A stretch of 64,000 nucleotides of DNA from Acidithiobacillus sp. (GTDB lineage: Bacteria > Pseudomonadota > Gammaproteobacteria > Acidithiobacillales > Acidithiobacillaceae), in NCBI GenBank assembly GCA_028697715.1, contig JAQVDS010000001.1:62001-126000 (forward strand). Direction: 5' to 3'. The position numbers and the translations under genes are program-made. The notes under the pieces are model-generated. The model was given only the letters and a program-made list of their open reading frames with translations. It was not told the DNA's origin and did no database searches. Positions 37,586-45,545 of this stretch are shown in pieces. Position 1 is the first letter of the stretch. Each line of letters starts with the position of its first letter.

Positions 37586-38800
37586 TTATAGCTCGTCATT
37601 TATTACACTAGCTCTTGTATTTTTATAATAAGTCAACGGCAGTCCAGCATAAAACGCTAACCCCATGGCGTCTGCATAACCCCAGTTAAGCGTATTATAT
37701 AAACCACCAATCCAGAAAATACCAAGATAAGTGACCACCAACCATCCCTGAGGTTCACGCCAAATTTTCAATTTTTCTCTCGATAAATTTATCAAAAACC
37801 ACAAGAACAACAATAGGCCTGGAATGCCCAGAACTGCGCCCTCACTCAGATAGCTGTTTGCTGCTGAGTCGCTCCTGATGCCCGGTGTTTCCGTAACAAC
37901 TCCTTGCCGCTGCAATTTTTCCATAGCCGTACCAAAATCCCCAGTCCCAACTCCAAAAAAAGGATGCTCAACAATCAGTTCTGCGCCCGCCCACATAGTC
38001 GCAAGACGAATTCCCCAACTAGTATCCGTACTTTTAGGCTGTGAAACAAACTGTTGGAGATTTTTAACCCCTAATTCCAAGCGAGACTGAACATACGGCG
38101 ACACCAACATAACGGCAACAATGGCGGCGGTACCAAATAATGCCCAATAACGCCAAATTCCGCTATAGATAAAAAATATAGCAATAGGGGTAAGCAAAAG
38201 AAAAAGCAACTGTCCACTTCTCCCCGGTGACAGAGCAAGCTCTATCGAAAAAATGATCAGCAACGGCAAATTTATAAACCGAGAAAAATTCCACTTCTTC
38301 TTTAGATCAAAAATAAGCCAGAGAATAGCATGAGTCAAGGCCATTGACCACCAAATATGATCTGACAAGCCCACATAAGGAAGATCAGGACTGTAGTGCC
38401 ACAAAATTACTCGCCAAGTTATTAGTGCCGCCAATAAACCATTGATAGCCAACCCAGCCAAAAATAAACGAACAAAGATTTTAAAATATTTCTCCCTCCA
38501 AGGAAGCGTGGCGCCAATAATAGCATAGATTCCATAACTAGCAGTCGCAGCGACCTTAAGCCCAGCGTGCAGGTCCTTGGTCCATATCAAACCTATAAAC
38601 GTCCATGCCATATACAGAAATAGCGGAAGTACCCAGACTCTCTGACGGAGAGAGGCCCAATTTTTCCAATGACCGCTAACACCATAAAGCACAAGCAGTA
38701 AGCCAGCAGATATCCCTGTAGCGGCGGTACTTAAAGGGAAAAAAAATACCGGCAGGGCATACAGGCTGAACATCCAGGGGTCGGGAATGCGTAGGTGCAT
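37586..38800 (-). CDS. waaL: O-antigen ligase family protein (WaaL-like)
   Basis: A 404-residue integral membrane protein with about eleven hydrophobic segments. The large periplasmic loop near residues 255-325 contains WGIRLATMWAGAELIVEHPFFGVGTGDF, the conserved Wzy_C/O-antigen ligase motif, with a histidine before PFFGVG. LSPGRSGQLLFLLL also fits the family. It would join O-polysaccharide to lipid A-core in the periplasm; a Wzy polymerase is the alternative. The gene is visibly AT-rich with more rare-looking codons than its neighbours, a sign of horizontal acquisition. Confidence 0.8.
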   Translation of the reverse strand: MHLRIPDPWMFSLYALPVFFFPLSTAATGISAGLLLVLYGVSGHWKNWASLRQRVWVLPLFLYMAWTFIGLIWTKDLHAGLKVAATASYGIYAIIGATLPWREKYFKIFVRLFLAGLAINGLLAALITWRVILWHYSPDLPYVGLSDHIWWSMALTHAILWLIFDLKKKWNFSRFINLPLLIIFSIELALSPGRSGQLLFLLLTPIAIFFIYSGIWRYWALFGTAAIVAVMLVSPYVQSRLELGVKNLQQFVSQPKSTDTSWGIRLATMWAGAELIVEHPFFGVGTGDFGTAMEKLQRQGVVTETPGIRSDSAANSYLSEGAVLGIPGLLLFLWFLINLSREKLKIWREPQGWLVVTYLGIFWIGGLYNTLNWGYADAMGLAFYAGLPLTYYKNTRASVINDEL

Positions 38801-38807
38801 AGTTCTC

Positions 38808-39890
38808 TCAGCAGATTTCCAAGGATTGTAGGAGTGTTATCAGCAACGCATCAGCGGCAGGCTCCACCAATATCTGCAACTGCCCGTTCTGATGATAGTG
38901 CTCAGGATTAGGCCGACGAAACAGCGCAATGGTGGACTTCCCTAAAGCGACACTCATGTGATATGGACCAGAATCACTCGATACGAACAGATCGCAACTA
39001 TCGATGATACCACCCAAAATCGAGAGCGAACCTGCGCCCGCAAGATTTTCCATCATCGCGGAACTGCCCCAGCGAGTCTGATAGCGCTGCCGAAACTCCT
39101 CATTGATCTCGTATTCGTTGGCGGCACCGGTGAGCAACAGACGGTACGGACGATTCTCCCAAAGGCGTCCCAAAGCCTCTACCAAAGTCTCCAAGTCAGG
39201 TCTTTTGGATAGGGCATCCGGGGTACCGCAGCCGATGTTGAGGCCGATGCGAAGCTCATCTTCGTCTTTGGGATGGGCGAGTTGCCAGAGACGTCCCGGT
39301 TGGCCCACCTGGAGCACAATTTGCTGGCCCTGGCGCTCTAATCCCAAGGCCACCAGGGCGGCAAAATCGCGCTCGGTGTAATCCATCGGCTGCGGCAGTC
39401 CACGATCTTTGGCGTAGCGCGCCAGACTGGGACTGGAGTGGTCGTAGAACCATCCCCGTCCCGCCACCTGTGCCACCCCCACCGTCACCGCGCAAGGGGA
39501 TTGAGTACGCAGGACCAGACTAGCAATACTGCTTTCTATACCGTGCGGTTCATGGTCGATGATCAGATCCGCCGAAATTTCCCTGCCCAGACGGCGCAAT
39601 TCCGGCAGCAGACTGCGCCAGCCCTTCGGACCCACACCGCGCATCCCAGCAAAGCGCCCTTCCTGCAAGGGCAGAAAGTGGGCGCTATGCAGGAGATGGT
39701 GCCCCGCAATCAGTTCCTCGCTCGGGTAACCCGGCCAACGGGTGAGAAAAATCAGATGCAGCTCGGCCTCGGGCCAACGCCTTTTCAGGACCGCCCAAGC
39801 TGCAGAGCTGCGCAGAATGTCGCCAATGCCCGCGCTGTGGGACTTGATGAGGATGATGCGGCGAGGATGGAGTGGTAAAGGCCTTGGCAT
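38808..39890 (-). CDS. GT9 family glycosyltransferase (heptosyltransferase-like)
   Basis: A 360-residue GT-B enzyme. IILIKSHSAGIGDILRSSAAWAVL is the GT9 N-terminal signature in a variant form; GLNIGCGTPDALSKRPDLETL and DLFVSSDSGPYHMSVALGKSTIALF match the ADP-heptose binding C-domain. It probably adds a core heptose after WaaC, but divergence from WaaF/WaaQ leaves donor and linkage open. It ends 7 bp before waaL starts. The Uma2 gene follows upstream with a 9-bp gap. Confidence 0.8.
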   Translation of the reverse strand: MPRPLPLHPRRIILIKSHSAGIGDILRSSAAWAVLKRRWPEAELHLIFLTRWPGYPSEELIAGHHLLHSAHFLPLQEGRFAGMRGVGPKGWRSLLPELRRLGREISADLIIDHEPHGIESSIASLVLRTQSPCAVTVGVAQVAGRGWFYDHSSPSLARYAKDRGLPQPMDYTERDFAALVALGLERQGQQIVLQVGQPGRLWQLAHPKDEDELRIGLNIGCGTPDALSKRPDLETLVEALGRLWENRPYRLLLTGAANEYEINEEFRQRYQTRWGSSAMMENLAGAGSLSILGGIIDSCDLFVSSDSGPYHMSVALGKSTIALFRRPNPEHYHQNGQLQILVEPAADALLITLLQSLEIC

Positions 39891-39899
39891 AGTAGGAGA

Positions 39900-40478
39900 T
39901 CAGGCCGTCGCCTCCCCTTGCGGCAGATCCACACCGGCATAGACCTCCATCAGGGAGAGATCCAGATCTACGCAATGAAAGTGCAAGCGATCCTCTTCGC
40001 TGAGGAGTTCATGCCACCACCCCTCGGACCGCCGACGATAGACCTCAATACTGCGGCTATCGGAATCGACAAGAATATATTCACGCAGGCTGGAGAGAGT
40101 CTGATAGGCATGAAGTTTTTCGCGACGGTCGATATTGGCCGTGCTCTCCGACAGCACCTCGATGACCAGGCAAGGATCTTCCAGATAAAGACTGTCTCCG
40201 GGTAAGGGGTTTCCACAGCGCAGCACGATATCTGGGTAGTAAAAAGCGTCTAGCGCCCGCGTTCGGACCTTCATGTCGGCAATAAAAAACTCACAAACGG
40301 CCTGCTTGTTGTACTGCCCAAGTGATATTGCCAGGTTGCGCACGATGGCATTGTGGCGCAATTTGGCGCCGGCCATGGCATAGACTTGTCCGGCTACATA
40401 CTCATGGCGGATTTCCGATCGTTGCTCGCCTTCCAGGTATTCTTGCATGGGCAACGGTGTTACCAGGGCCGCTTTCAT
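39900..40478 (-). CDS. Uma2 (DUF820) family putative endonuclease
   Basis: A 192-residue PD-(D/E)XK-fold protein. LRHNAIVRNLAISLGQY, FFIADMKVRTRALDAFYYPDIVLRC and PCLVIEVLSESTANIDRREKLHAY are the Uma2 hallmarks, with the catalytic D-xn-E-x-L arrangement in YPDIVL and LVIEVLS. I start it at 40478 (MKAALVTPLPMQEYLEGE); the longer frame to 41219 is a shadow of the GT4 gene. Function of the family is not established. Its place inside a polysaccharide operon is unusual and suggests insertion of a mobile or selfish gene. Confidence 0.82.
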   Translation of the reverse strand: MKAALVTPLPMQEYLEGEQRSEIRHEYVAGQVYAMAGAKLRHNAIVRNLAISLGQYNKQAVCEFFIADMKVRTRALDAFYYPDIVLRCGNPLPGDSLYLEDPCLVIEVLSESTANIDRREKLHAYQTLSSLREYILVDSDSRSIEVYRRRSEGWWHELLSEEDRLHFHCVDLDLSLMEVYAGVDLPQGEATA

Positions 40479-40545
40479 GACATTCTCTCCACGGAGAACT
40501 TCCGCAAATTTTCCGAACTTATCATAAGGTTCCGACGCTCGACTG

Positions 40546-41604
40546 TCATCGCCCCAGGGCGGCCAGAAATTCGCGGGCGATGGCGTCGGCAGCAAAGCCC
40601 TCGACCTGAGCTGGGCCTTTGGCGGCGAGCTGCCGGCACAGCCCCCGATCAGAGGCAAGACGCAGAATGGCATCGCGCCACGCATCACTGTGCCCGGCGG
40701 GCAGCAATAACCCCGATACACCATCCGCAAAGCTCTCCGGGATTCCCCCCATTGCCGCGCCAAGAACAGGGATGGCGCAAGCCTGGGCCTCCACCAGGAC
40801 CCGGCCAAAGGTATCCGGTTCGATGGACGGCAGGGCCAGGGTATCCATGACGCTATACCAGGGGGTGACTCGTTCCTGCCAACCGATGACGTGCTGCCAA
40901 GTTCGACCAGCCAAGCGTTCCCGCAACGCCTCTGCATGCGGGCCACCACCAATCCACAAGCCATGCACCCGCGCATCCTGGGCATGGGCGGCATCGATTG
41001 CGTCAGCGAGCACGAAAACGCCCTTGCCGCGATGCCACGCCCCGACAAAACCGACGAGAAAATCCTCCTCCCGCAACCCCAGAGCCTGGCGTCGCGCCGA
41101 CCGTGCCTCGGGTTCACGCTGAAAGTCGGCAAGGGACAAGGGATTGCGCAGGACCTCGACGCGTTCTTCGGGCAGGCCTTGAGCGATGAGGCGCTCGCGG
41201 AGGTAGGCGGAGACAGCAAAGAGACGCAACGGCCAGTGGGAAAGGAGCCAACGGGTGCTGGGGCGAAGGCGCAGGTCCATGTGGCGAAAGAGCGTCAGCG
41301 GTACACCATGGGCGCGGCTGAGCAGAGCCAACGGCCAATATTCCTTGCTGAAACTGCCGACCAGAACGTCCGGTCGCAACTGACGAAGGCCGCGATTCAG
41401 GGCCCGAAGCCCATGCGGATCCGCGCTGTTGCGGAAGGTCCCATAATGGAGAGAGACTGCTTCGCCTTGCAGGCCAGCGGCAATTTTGCCCCGTGGGTGC
41501 ACCAGCGCGTGGGCATCGACCCCTAGCTGCGCAAGAGCGCGCAGCAGGGTGATCATATGGGTTTCCGTACCACCGCCACCGGGATTGGTCCCCACCCATA
41601 GCAA
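40546..41604 (-). CDS. GT4 family glycosyltransferase
   Basis: A GT-B enzyme of about 352 residues. WVGTNPGGGGTETHMITLL is the N-terminal acceptor loop, VGFVGAWHRGKGVFVLADA starts the donor domain, and EPDTFGRVLVEAQACAIPVLG is the E-x7-E donor motif. The start is unclear: the longest frame begins at a TTG (41604), but AGGAGAAGG lies better spaced before a CTG four codons upstream, so a non-ATG start is likely. It probably adds a sugar to the LPS outer core or O-chain. Confidence 0.85.
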   Translation of the reverse strand: MLWVGTNPGGGGTETHMITLLRALAQLGVDAHALVHPRGKIAAGLQGEAVSLHYGTFRNSADPHGLRALNRGLRQLRPDVLVGSFSKEYWPLALLSRAHGVPLTLFRHMDLRLRPSTRWLLSHWPLRLFAVSAYLRERLIAQGLPEERVEVLRNPLSLADFQREPEARSARRQALGLREEDFLVGFVGAWHRGKGVFVLADAIDAAHAQDARVHGLWIGGGPHAEALRERLAGRTWQHVIGWQERVTPWYSVMDTLALPSIEPDTFGRVLVEAQACAIPVLGAAMGGIPESFADGVSGLLLPAGHSDAWRDAILRLASDRGLCRQLAAKGPAQVEGFAADAIAREFLAALGR

Positions 41605-41643
41605 ACGGACGCTCAGAATCCTTCTCCTGCACCCACTTGTGCA

Positions 41644-42366
41644 TCAGGAACGCAGACGATCTTCATATCCTGTCCAAAGCTGCAAAGGGAATACATGCGG
41701 CAAATGATGGCCACCCACGGAAATTCGCGGCAGGGTGAACAGGTCCGCATCGCTTTGCGCTCTTCCGCGTCGCGTGGTCACCGCCGCTGCAAAGCCAGAA
41801 CGCGCTACCATCTCCCGCTCCCGCGCGCCCATTTCACCATAGGGATAGCAAAAAGTCGTGATCTCTTGGCCCAACTGCACCTCCAGCTCTGCCTTGCTGC
41901 CTGAGATCTCCTGCTCCGCATCGGCGTCTGCCAGAGCAGGCAGATGAACGTGATTTTGCGTGTGCGCACCAATTTCCATACCCGCGTCGCGCCAGTATTC
42001 GAGTTCCGACAGGGACATCATCGGCTTTTGCACTCGTAACTGCTCGGCATCCCAACGGTTGAATGCCCCCAGCGCGGCAGATACCACAAAACAGGTGGCG
42101 GTGAATCCCCAGCGCTGCAGGATCGGCAGGGCGCTGACCACATTGTCCCGATAGCCATCATCAAAGGTGATAACAACCACTTTGCCACTGCGCTCCCGAC
42201 GCAGGTAGGGCAGCGCATCCCGCAGGGACAGGCCCTGATAGCCGGCTCGCGCCAGAAGCCCCATCTGCCAGGCAAAGCGGCGCGGCGCAACGTAGAGGCT
42301 ACGCAGTCGCGCCCCCGCCGGGGCTTGAGCGATGTTGTGGTACATCAGAATGGGAATGCGGGCCAT
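41644..42366 (-). CDS. Polysaccharide deacetylase family protein (NodB domain)
   Basis: A 240-residue carbohydrate esterase family 4 protein. IPILMYHNI opens the domain; VVITFDDGYRDNVVSAL carries the catalytic and metal Asp pair; the metal histidines are in GAHTQNHVHLP, and FCYPYGEM follows. No signal peptide is seen. It would remove an acetyl or formyl group from a lipid-linked sugar or surface glycan. It starts one base after the stop of the GtrB-like GT2 gene, suggesting they act on the same intermediate, in the style of ArnC/ArnD. Confidence 0.88.
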   Translation of the reverse strand: MARIPILMYHNIAQAPAGARLRSLYVAPRRFAWQMGLLARAGYQGLSLRDALPYLRRERSGKVVVITFDDGYRDNVVSALPILQRWGFTATCFVVSAALGAFNRWDAEQLRVQKPMMSLSELEYWRDAGMEIGAHTQNHVHLPALADADAEQEISGSKAELEVQLGQEITTFCYPYGEMGAREREMVARSGFAAAVTTRRGRAQSDADLFTLPRISVGGHHLPHVFPLQLWTGYEDRLRS

Positions 42367-42367
42367 C

Positions 42368-43324
42368 TCAGACTTGATCGGATTTCCGGCTACGCAGCAC
42401 GTAGGTGGTCTTCCCCTGCCCCTCGAAATAGATGCGCGACAGCATTTCGGCGACGATGCCGGTGTTGAGGAACTGCAGCCCGGCAAGAAAGAAGAGCATC
42501 CCGGCGACCAGCATGGGACGCCCGGAGATGGCGGCTCCTTCGGCAAATTTATCGATAAAAAGGTAGATCAACATGCCAGAGCCAATGAACAGGGAAAAAA
42601 GCCCAATCACCCCAAAGAAGTGCATGGGGCGCTGGCTGTAACCGAGGAAAAACTTGACGAAGAGCAGGTCGACCAGCACGCGAAAGGTACGGCTGATGCC
42701 GTACTTACTCTTGCCCGCCCGGCGCGGATGGTGACGCACCGGCACCTCGACGATACGGTCGGTGTAGGTGAGGGTAGAGAGCCAGGCGGGGATGAAGCGG
42801 TGCATCTCTCCATACAGCCGGACCCCCTGCAGGACCGAGGCGCGGTAGGCCTTGAGGGTACAGCCATAGTCATGCAGGCGCACGCCGGTCAGACGGCGGA
42901 TGAGGCGGTTGGCGATGCGCGAGGGGATCTTGCGCAGCAAGAGCCCATCCTGTCGGTTCTTGCGCCAACCGGCAACGACATCCAGGTTTTCCGCGAGAAG
43001 CCGTTGGGCCAACGGCAGGATGTCCTGCGGATCATTCTGCAGATCGGCGTCGAGGGTGACGATGACCTCGCCGCGAGCGGCGTCGATTCCCGCCTGCATC
43101 GCCGCCGTCTGTCCAAAATTGCGCTGCAGGTGCAGCACCGTAAGGACCTCTGGCCATTCCGCCTGGGCACGGTCGAGGGCGGCGGCACTACCATCGCGAC
43201 TGCCATCATCGACGATGATGACCTCGACATCGGCCTCGCCCAAAGCGGCGCGCAGAGCCGCCACTAAGGGCTCGACATTGTCAATTTCGTTGTAGAGCGG
43301 GATGATGACCGACAGTTCAGGCAT
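42368..43324 (-). CDS. GT2 polyprenyl-phosphate glycosyltransferase (DPM1/GtrB/ArnC-like)
   Basis: A 318-residue enzyme. SVIIPLYNEIDNVEPLV, VIIVDDGSRDGSAAAL and VTLDADLQNDPQDILPL give the donor and metal sites; VAGWRKNRQDGLLLRKIPS and LHDYGCTLKAYR are typical of DPM1/GtrB-type enzymes. Two C-terminal membrane helices (about 235-260 and 272-297) anchor it. It would load a sugar on undecaprenyl phosphate for a periplasmic transferase; the truncated ArnT-like gene at the window start is a candidate partner. The ATG at 43324 overlaps the upstream gene by 8 bp. Confidence 0.88.
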   Translation of the reverse strand: MPELSVIIPLYNEIDNVEPLVAALRAALGEADVEVIIVDDGSRDGSAAALDRAQAEWPEVLTVLHLQRNFGQTAAMQAGIDAARGEVIVTLDADLQNDPQDILPLAQRLLAENLDVVAGWRKNRQDGLLLRKIPSRIANRLIRRLTGVRLHDYGCTLKAYRASVLQGVRLYGEMHRFIPAWLSTLTYTDRIVEVPVRHHPRRAGKSKYGISRTFRVLVDLLFVKFFLGYSQRPMHFFGVIGLFSLFIGSGMLIYLFIDKFAEGAAISGRPMLVAGMLFFLAGLQFLNTGIVAEMLSRIYFEGQGKTTYVLRSRKSDQV

Positions 43325-44315
43325 GGGTATTCCAGGCATCGAGAAAGGCACGGGTGGCGCTGGCGGGGTCTTCGGCTTCCAAAATTCCCGACAGGACGGC
43401 AATCCCCGAGGCGCCCGCAGCACGGGCTGCCGCAACCCGCTCCGGCGTCATCCCGCCCAGGGCAATCACCGGGACCGCCGCAGGCGCAATCAGCTCGGCA
43501 AAGCGCTCGATTCCCAGGGCCGGCGCGTCGGGGTGGGTCTGGGTGGCGAACAGCGGAGAGAGAAAGGCATAACGCGCATGCAACCGTGCAGCGCGCGCCA
43601 AGCACTCCCCCCCGTGGCAAGAAACGCCAAAAGGTTCCGATAGCTTCCCCGTTGCCGCCTGCAGGCGGGCTTCCGTCCAGTGCTGGCCGGAAACTGGCCA
43701 GTCTGGGGCCGGTTCGGGATGATTGAGGAAAAAGCGTACGCCCATATTGCGGGCTTGCTCCAGAAACCCAGGCATCGCCGCCGCGAGCTCCGCTGGCATC
43801 GTCTCCTTGATCCGCAACACCACGGCACGCAGGCCGGCAGCGATGGCGGACTGCAGAGCCGGCAAAAAGCGGGAAGCCGGCAACCGCGCGGGATCCGCAA
43901 TCAGCCAAAGCGGCGGCTGCGGGAGCTCTTCGCCGAGCAGCTTGGCGACCACCGGCAGATTGGGCGCAAGACAATCGAGTGCTGCAATTTCCCACGGGTA
44001 GATCCAGCGAATCTGCTGCCCCTCTCGCCCGTAGGGCTCCCCCTGCCAGCTACGCACCCGAAAGAAGTGCAAAGCCACGGTGCGTTCGGGATAGGGATGA
44101 TCGCGTCGCAGAAAGGCTTCGGGGTGACCAATCTGAACGCCGATCTCCTCTTCCAGCTCCCGCCGGAGGGCCGCCTCAGGTGCCTCGCCGGGCTCGATCT
44201 TGCCCCCCGGGAACTCCCAAAACCCCGGCCACGGTTTGCCCTCGGGACGCAAAGAAACCAGCACCCGGCCATCACCCCGCTGCAAGACACCCGTAGCGAC
44301 GGGGACTACCGCCAC
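43317..44315 (-). CDS. Nudix hydrolase fused to a ThiE/TenI-like domain
   Basis: A 332-residue two-domain protein. The N-terminal MutT-like domain (1-130) has FPGGKIEPGEAPEAALRREL with the Nudix EExG end in ELEEEIGV, suited to clean 8-oxo-dGTP. The C-terminal half (about 135-330) is a TIM barrel like thiamine-phosphate synthase (LIADPARLP, VSCHGGECLARA, YAFLSPLFATQTHP, VIALGGMTPERVAAARAAGA). This fusion is common in proteobacteria; the barrel may not make thiamine phosphate. It lies 3 bp downstream of argJ. Confidence 0.88.
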   Translation of the reverse strand: MAVVPVATGVLQRGDGRVLVSLRPEGKPWPGFWEFPGGKIEPGEAPEAALRRELEEEIGVQIGHPEAFLRRDHPYPERTVALHFFRVRSWQGEPYGREGQQIRWIYPWEIAALDCLAPNLPVVAKLLGEELPQPPLWLIADPARLPASRFLPALQSAIAAGLRAVVLRIKETMPAELAAAMPGFLEQARNMGVRFFLNHPEPAPDWPVSGQHWTEARLQAATGKLSEPFGVSCHGGECLARAARLHARYAFLSPLFATQTHPDAPALGIERFAELIAPAAVPVIALGGMTPERVAAARAAGASGIAVLSGILEAEDPASATRAFLDAWNTHA

Positions 44316-44318
44316 GAC

Positions 44319-45536
44319 TCAGCTCCGGTAATCGGCATTGATACGCACATAGTCATAGGAAAGATCACAGGTCCATATCTGCTCTTCTGCCGACCCGCGC
44401 CCGAGATCGACATGGATGGGGATCTCCGCCCGCGCCATGACCGCCTGCCCCACCTCTTCGGTGTACTCCGCAGCACGGGCGCCATTGCGCACGATACACA
44501 GATCGCCGAGATGAATCTGTACCCGTTCAACATCGAGATCTTCCACGCCCGCCGAGCCGATGGCCGCGAGCAGGCGGCCCCAGTTGGGATCCGAGGCAAA
44601 AAAGGCCGTCTTGATGAGGGGGCTGTGGGCCATCCGATACGCCACCTGCAGACACTCGGATTCGCTGCGTCCGCCGCTGACCCGGATGGGGATGAACTTG
44701 CTGGCACCCTCACCGTCGCGGACGATGGCCTGCGCCAGTTCGGTCGCCACCTCGGTGATTGCGTCGATCAGGGCGTCTGCCTCACCCAGCGCCAGAGGCA
44801 CATTCCCCGCCCGCCCCGTGGCGATGAGCATGCAGGCATCGTTGGTGGACATGTCGCCATCAACGGTGATGCGGTTGAAGGAGCGATTCACCGCCTGCTT
44901 CAATATCGGCTGCAGGGCCTCCGGCGCAACGGCGGCATCGGTAGCGATGTAGGCGAGCATGGTCGCCATATCCGGCCGAATCATACCGGAGCCTTTAGCA
45001 ATACCGGTGACGGTGACCTGTTTGCCGGCAATATCGAGCTGCCGCGAGCTACCCTTGGCCACCGTATCGGTAGTGCGGATGGCATCGGCGGCCTCCAGCC
45101 AGCGGTCCTCGGCCAGGGCTGGCAGACAGCCCGGCAAGGCTGCCGCAATCTTGCCCGCCAGGTCGATCGGCTCCCCAATCACCCCGGTGGAGAACGGCAG
45201 GACCTGCTGCGCCGCACAACCCAATGCCGCAGCTACCACCCGGCAGCTATCCTCGGCAGCACGCAGTCCCACCGCCCCGGTCCCGGCATTGGCGTTACCC
45301 GTATTGATGATCAGGGCACGAATGCCTTGACCGGTGGCGAGGTGTTCCTCGGCCACCAGGACCGGCGCCGCACGAAAACGGTTGCGGGTGAAGACACCTG
45401 CCACCTGCGTCCCGGGAGCGAGCTCCATCAAGGTAAGGTCGCGACGCGCGGCATAGCGGATCTGGGCCTCGGCTATGGCAAGGCGGACGCCGGCAACCGG
45501 TAGGAGGGAACGGGGAGGATCGAGGGCAACGGGCAT
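44319..45536 (-). CDS. argJ: Bifunctional ornithine acetyltransferase / N-acetylglutamate synthase ArgJ
   Basis: A 405-residue enzyme that recycles the acetyl group in arginine synthesis. NTGNANAGTG is a conserved binding loop. The autoproteolysis site is in IRPDMATMLAYIATDA, between Ala and the nucleophile Thr, giving the two subunits. GIAKGSGMI and VDGDMSTNDACMLIATG are intact. ArgB, acting on its product, is encoded at 16.7-17.5 kb. It follows secA by 9 bp and probably shares its transcript. Confidence 0.96.
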   Translation of the reverse strand: MPVALDPPRSLLPVAGVRLAIAEAQIRYAARRDLTLMELAPGTQVAGVFTRNRFRAAPVLVAEEHLATGQGIRALIINTGNANAGTGAVGLRAAEDSCRVVAAALGCAAQQVLPFSTGVIGEPIDLAGKIAAALPGCLPALAEDRWLEAADAIRTTDTVAKGSSRQLDIAGKQVTVTGIAKGSGMIRPDMATMLAYIATDAAVAPEALQPILKQAVNRSFNRITVDGDMSTNDACMLIATGRAGNVPLALGEADALIDAITEVATELAQAIVRDGEGASKFIPIRVSGGRSESECLQVAYRMAHSPLIKTAFFASDPNWGRLLAAIGSAGVEDLDVERVQIHLGDLCIVRNGARAAEYTEEVGQAVMARAEIPIHVDLGRGSAEEQIWTCDLSYDYVRINADYRS

Positions 45537-45545
45537 GACAGTATC

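Noticed and set aside
40514..40534. ACTTATCATAAGGT partial palindrome before the Uma2 gene
   Set aside because: Short, imperfect and without a second copy; not enough to call an operator.
40479..41219. N-terminal extension of the Uma2 frame
   Set aside because: It overlaps the GT4 gene in another frame; Uma2 proteins start near MKAALVTP, with GGAGAG upstream.
43680..45503. 607-residue open frame on the plus strand
   Set aside because: It lies antisense to argJ and the Nudix-ThiE gene, both with full family signatures. The composition is that of a GC-rich shadow frame.
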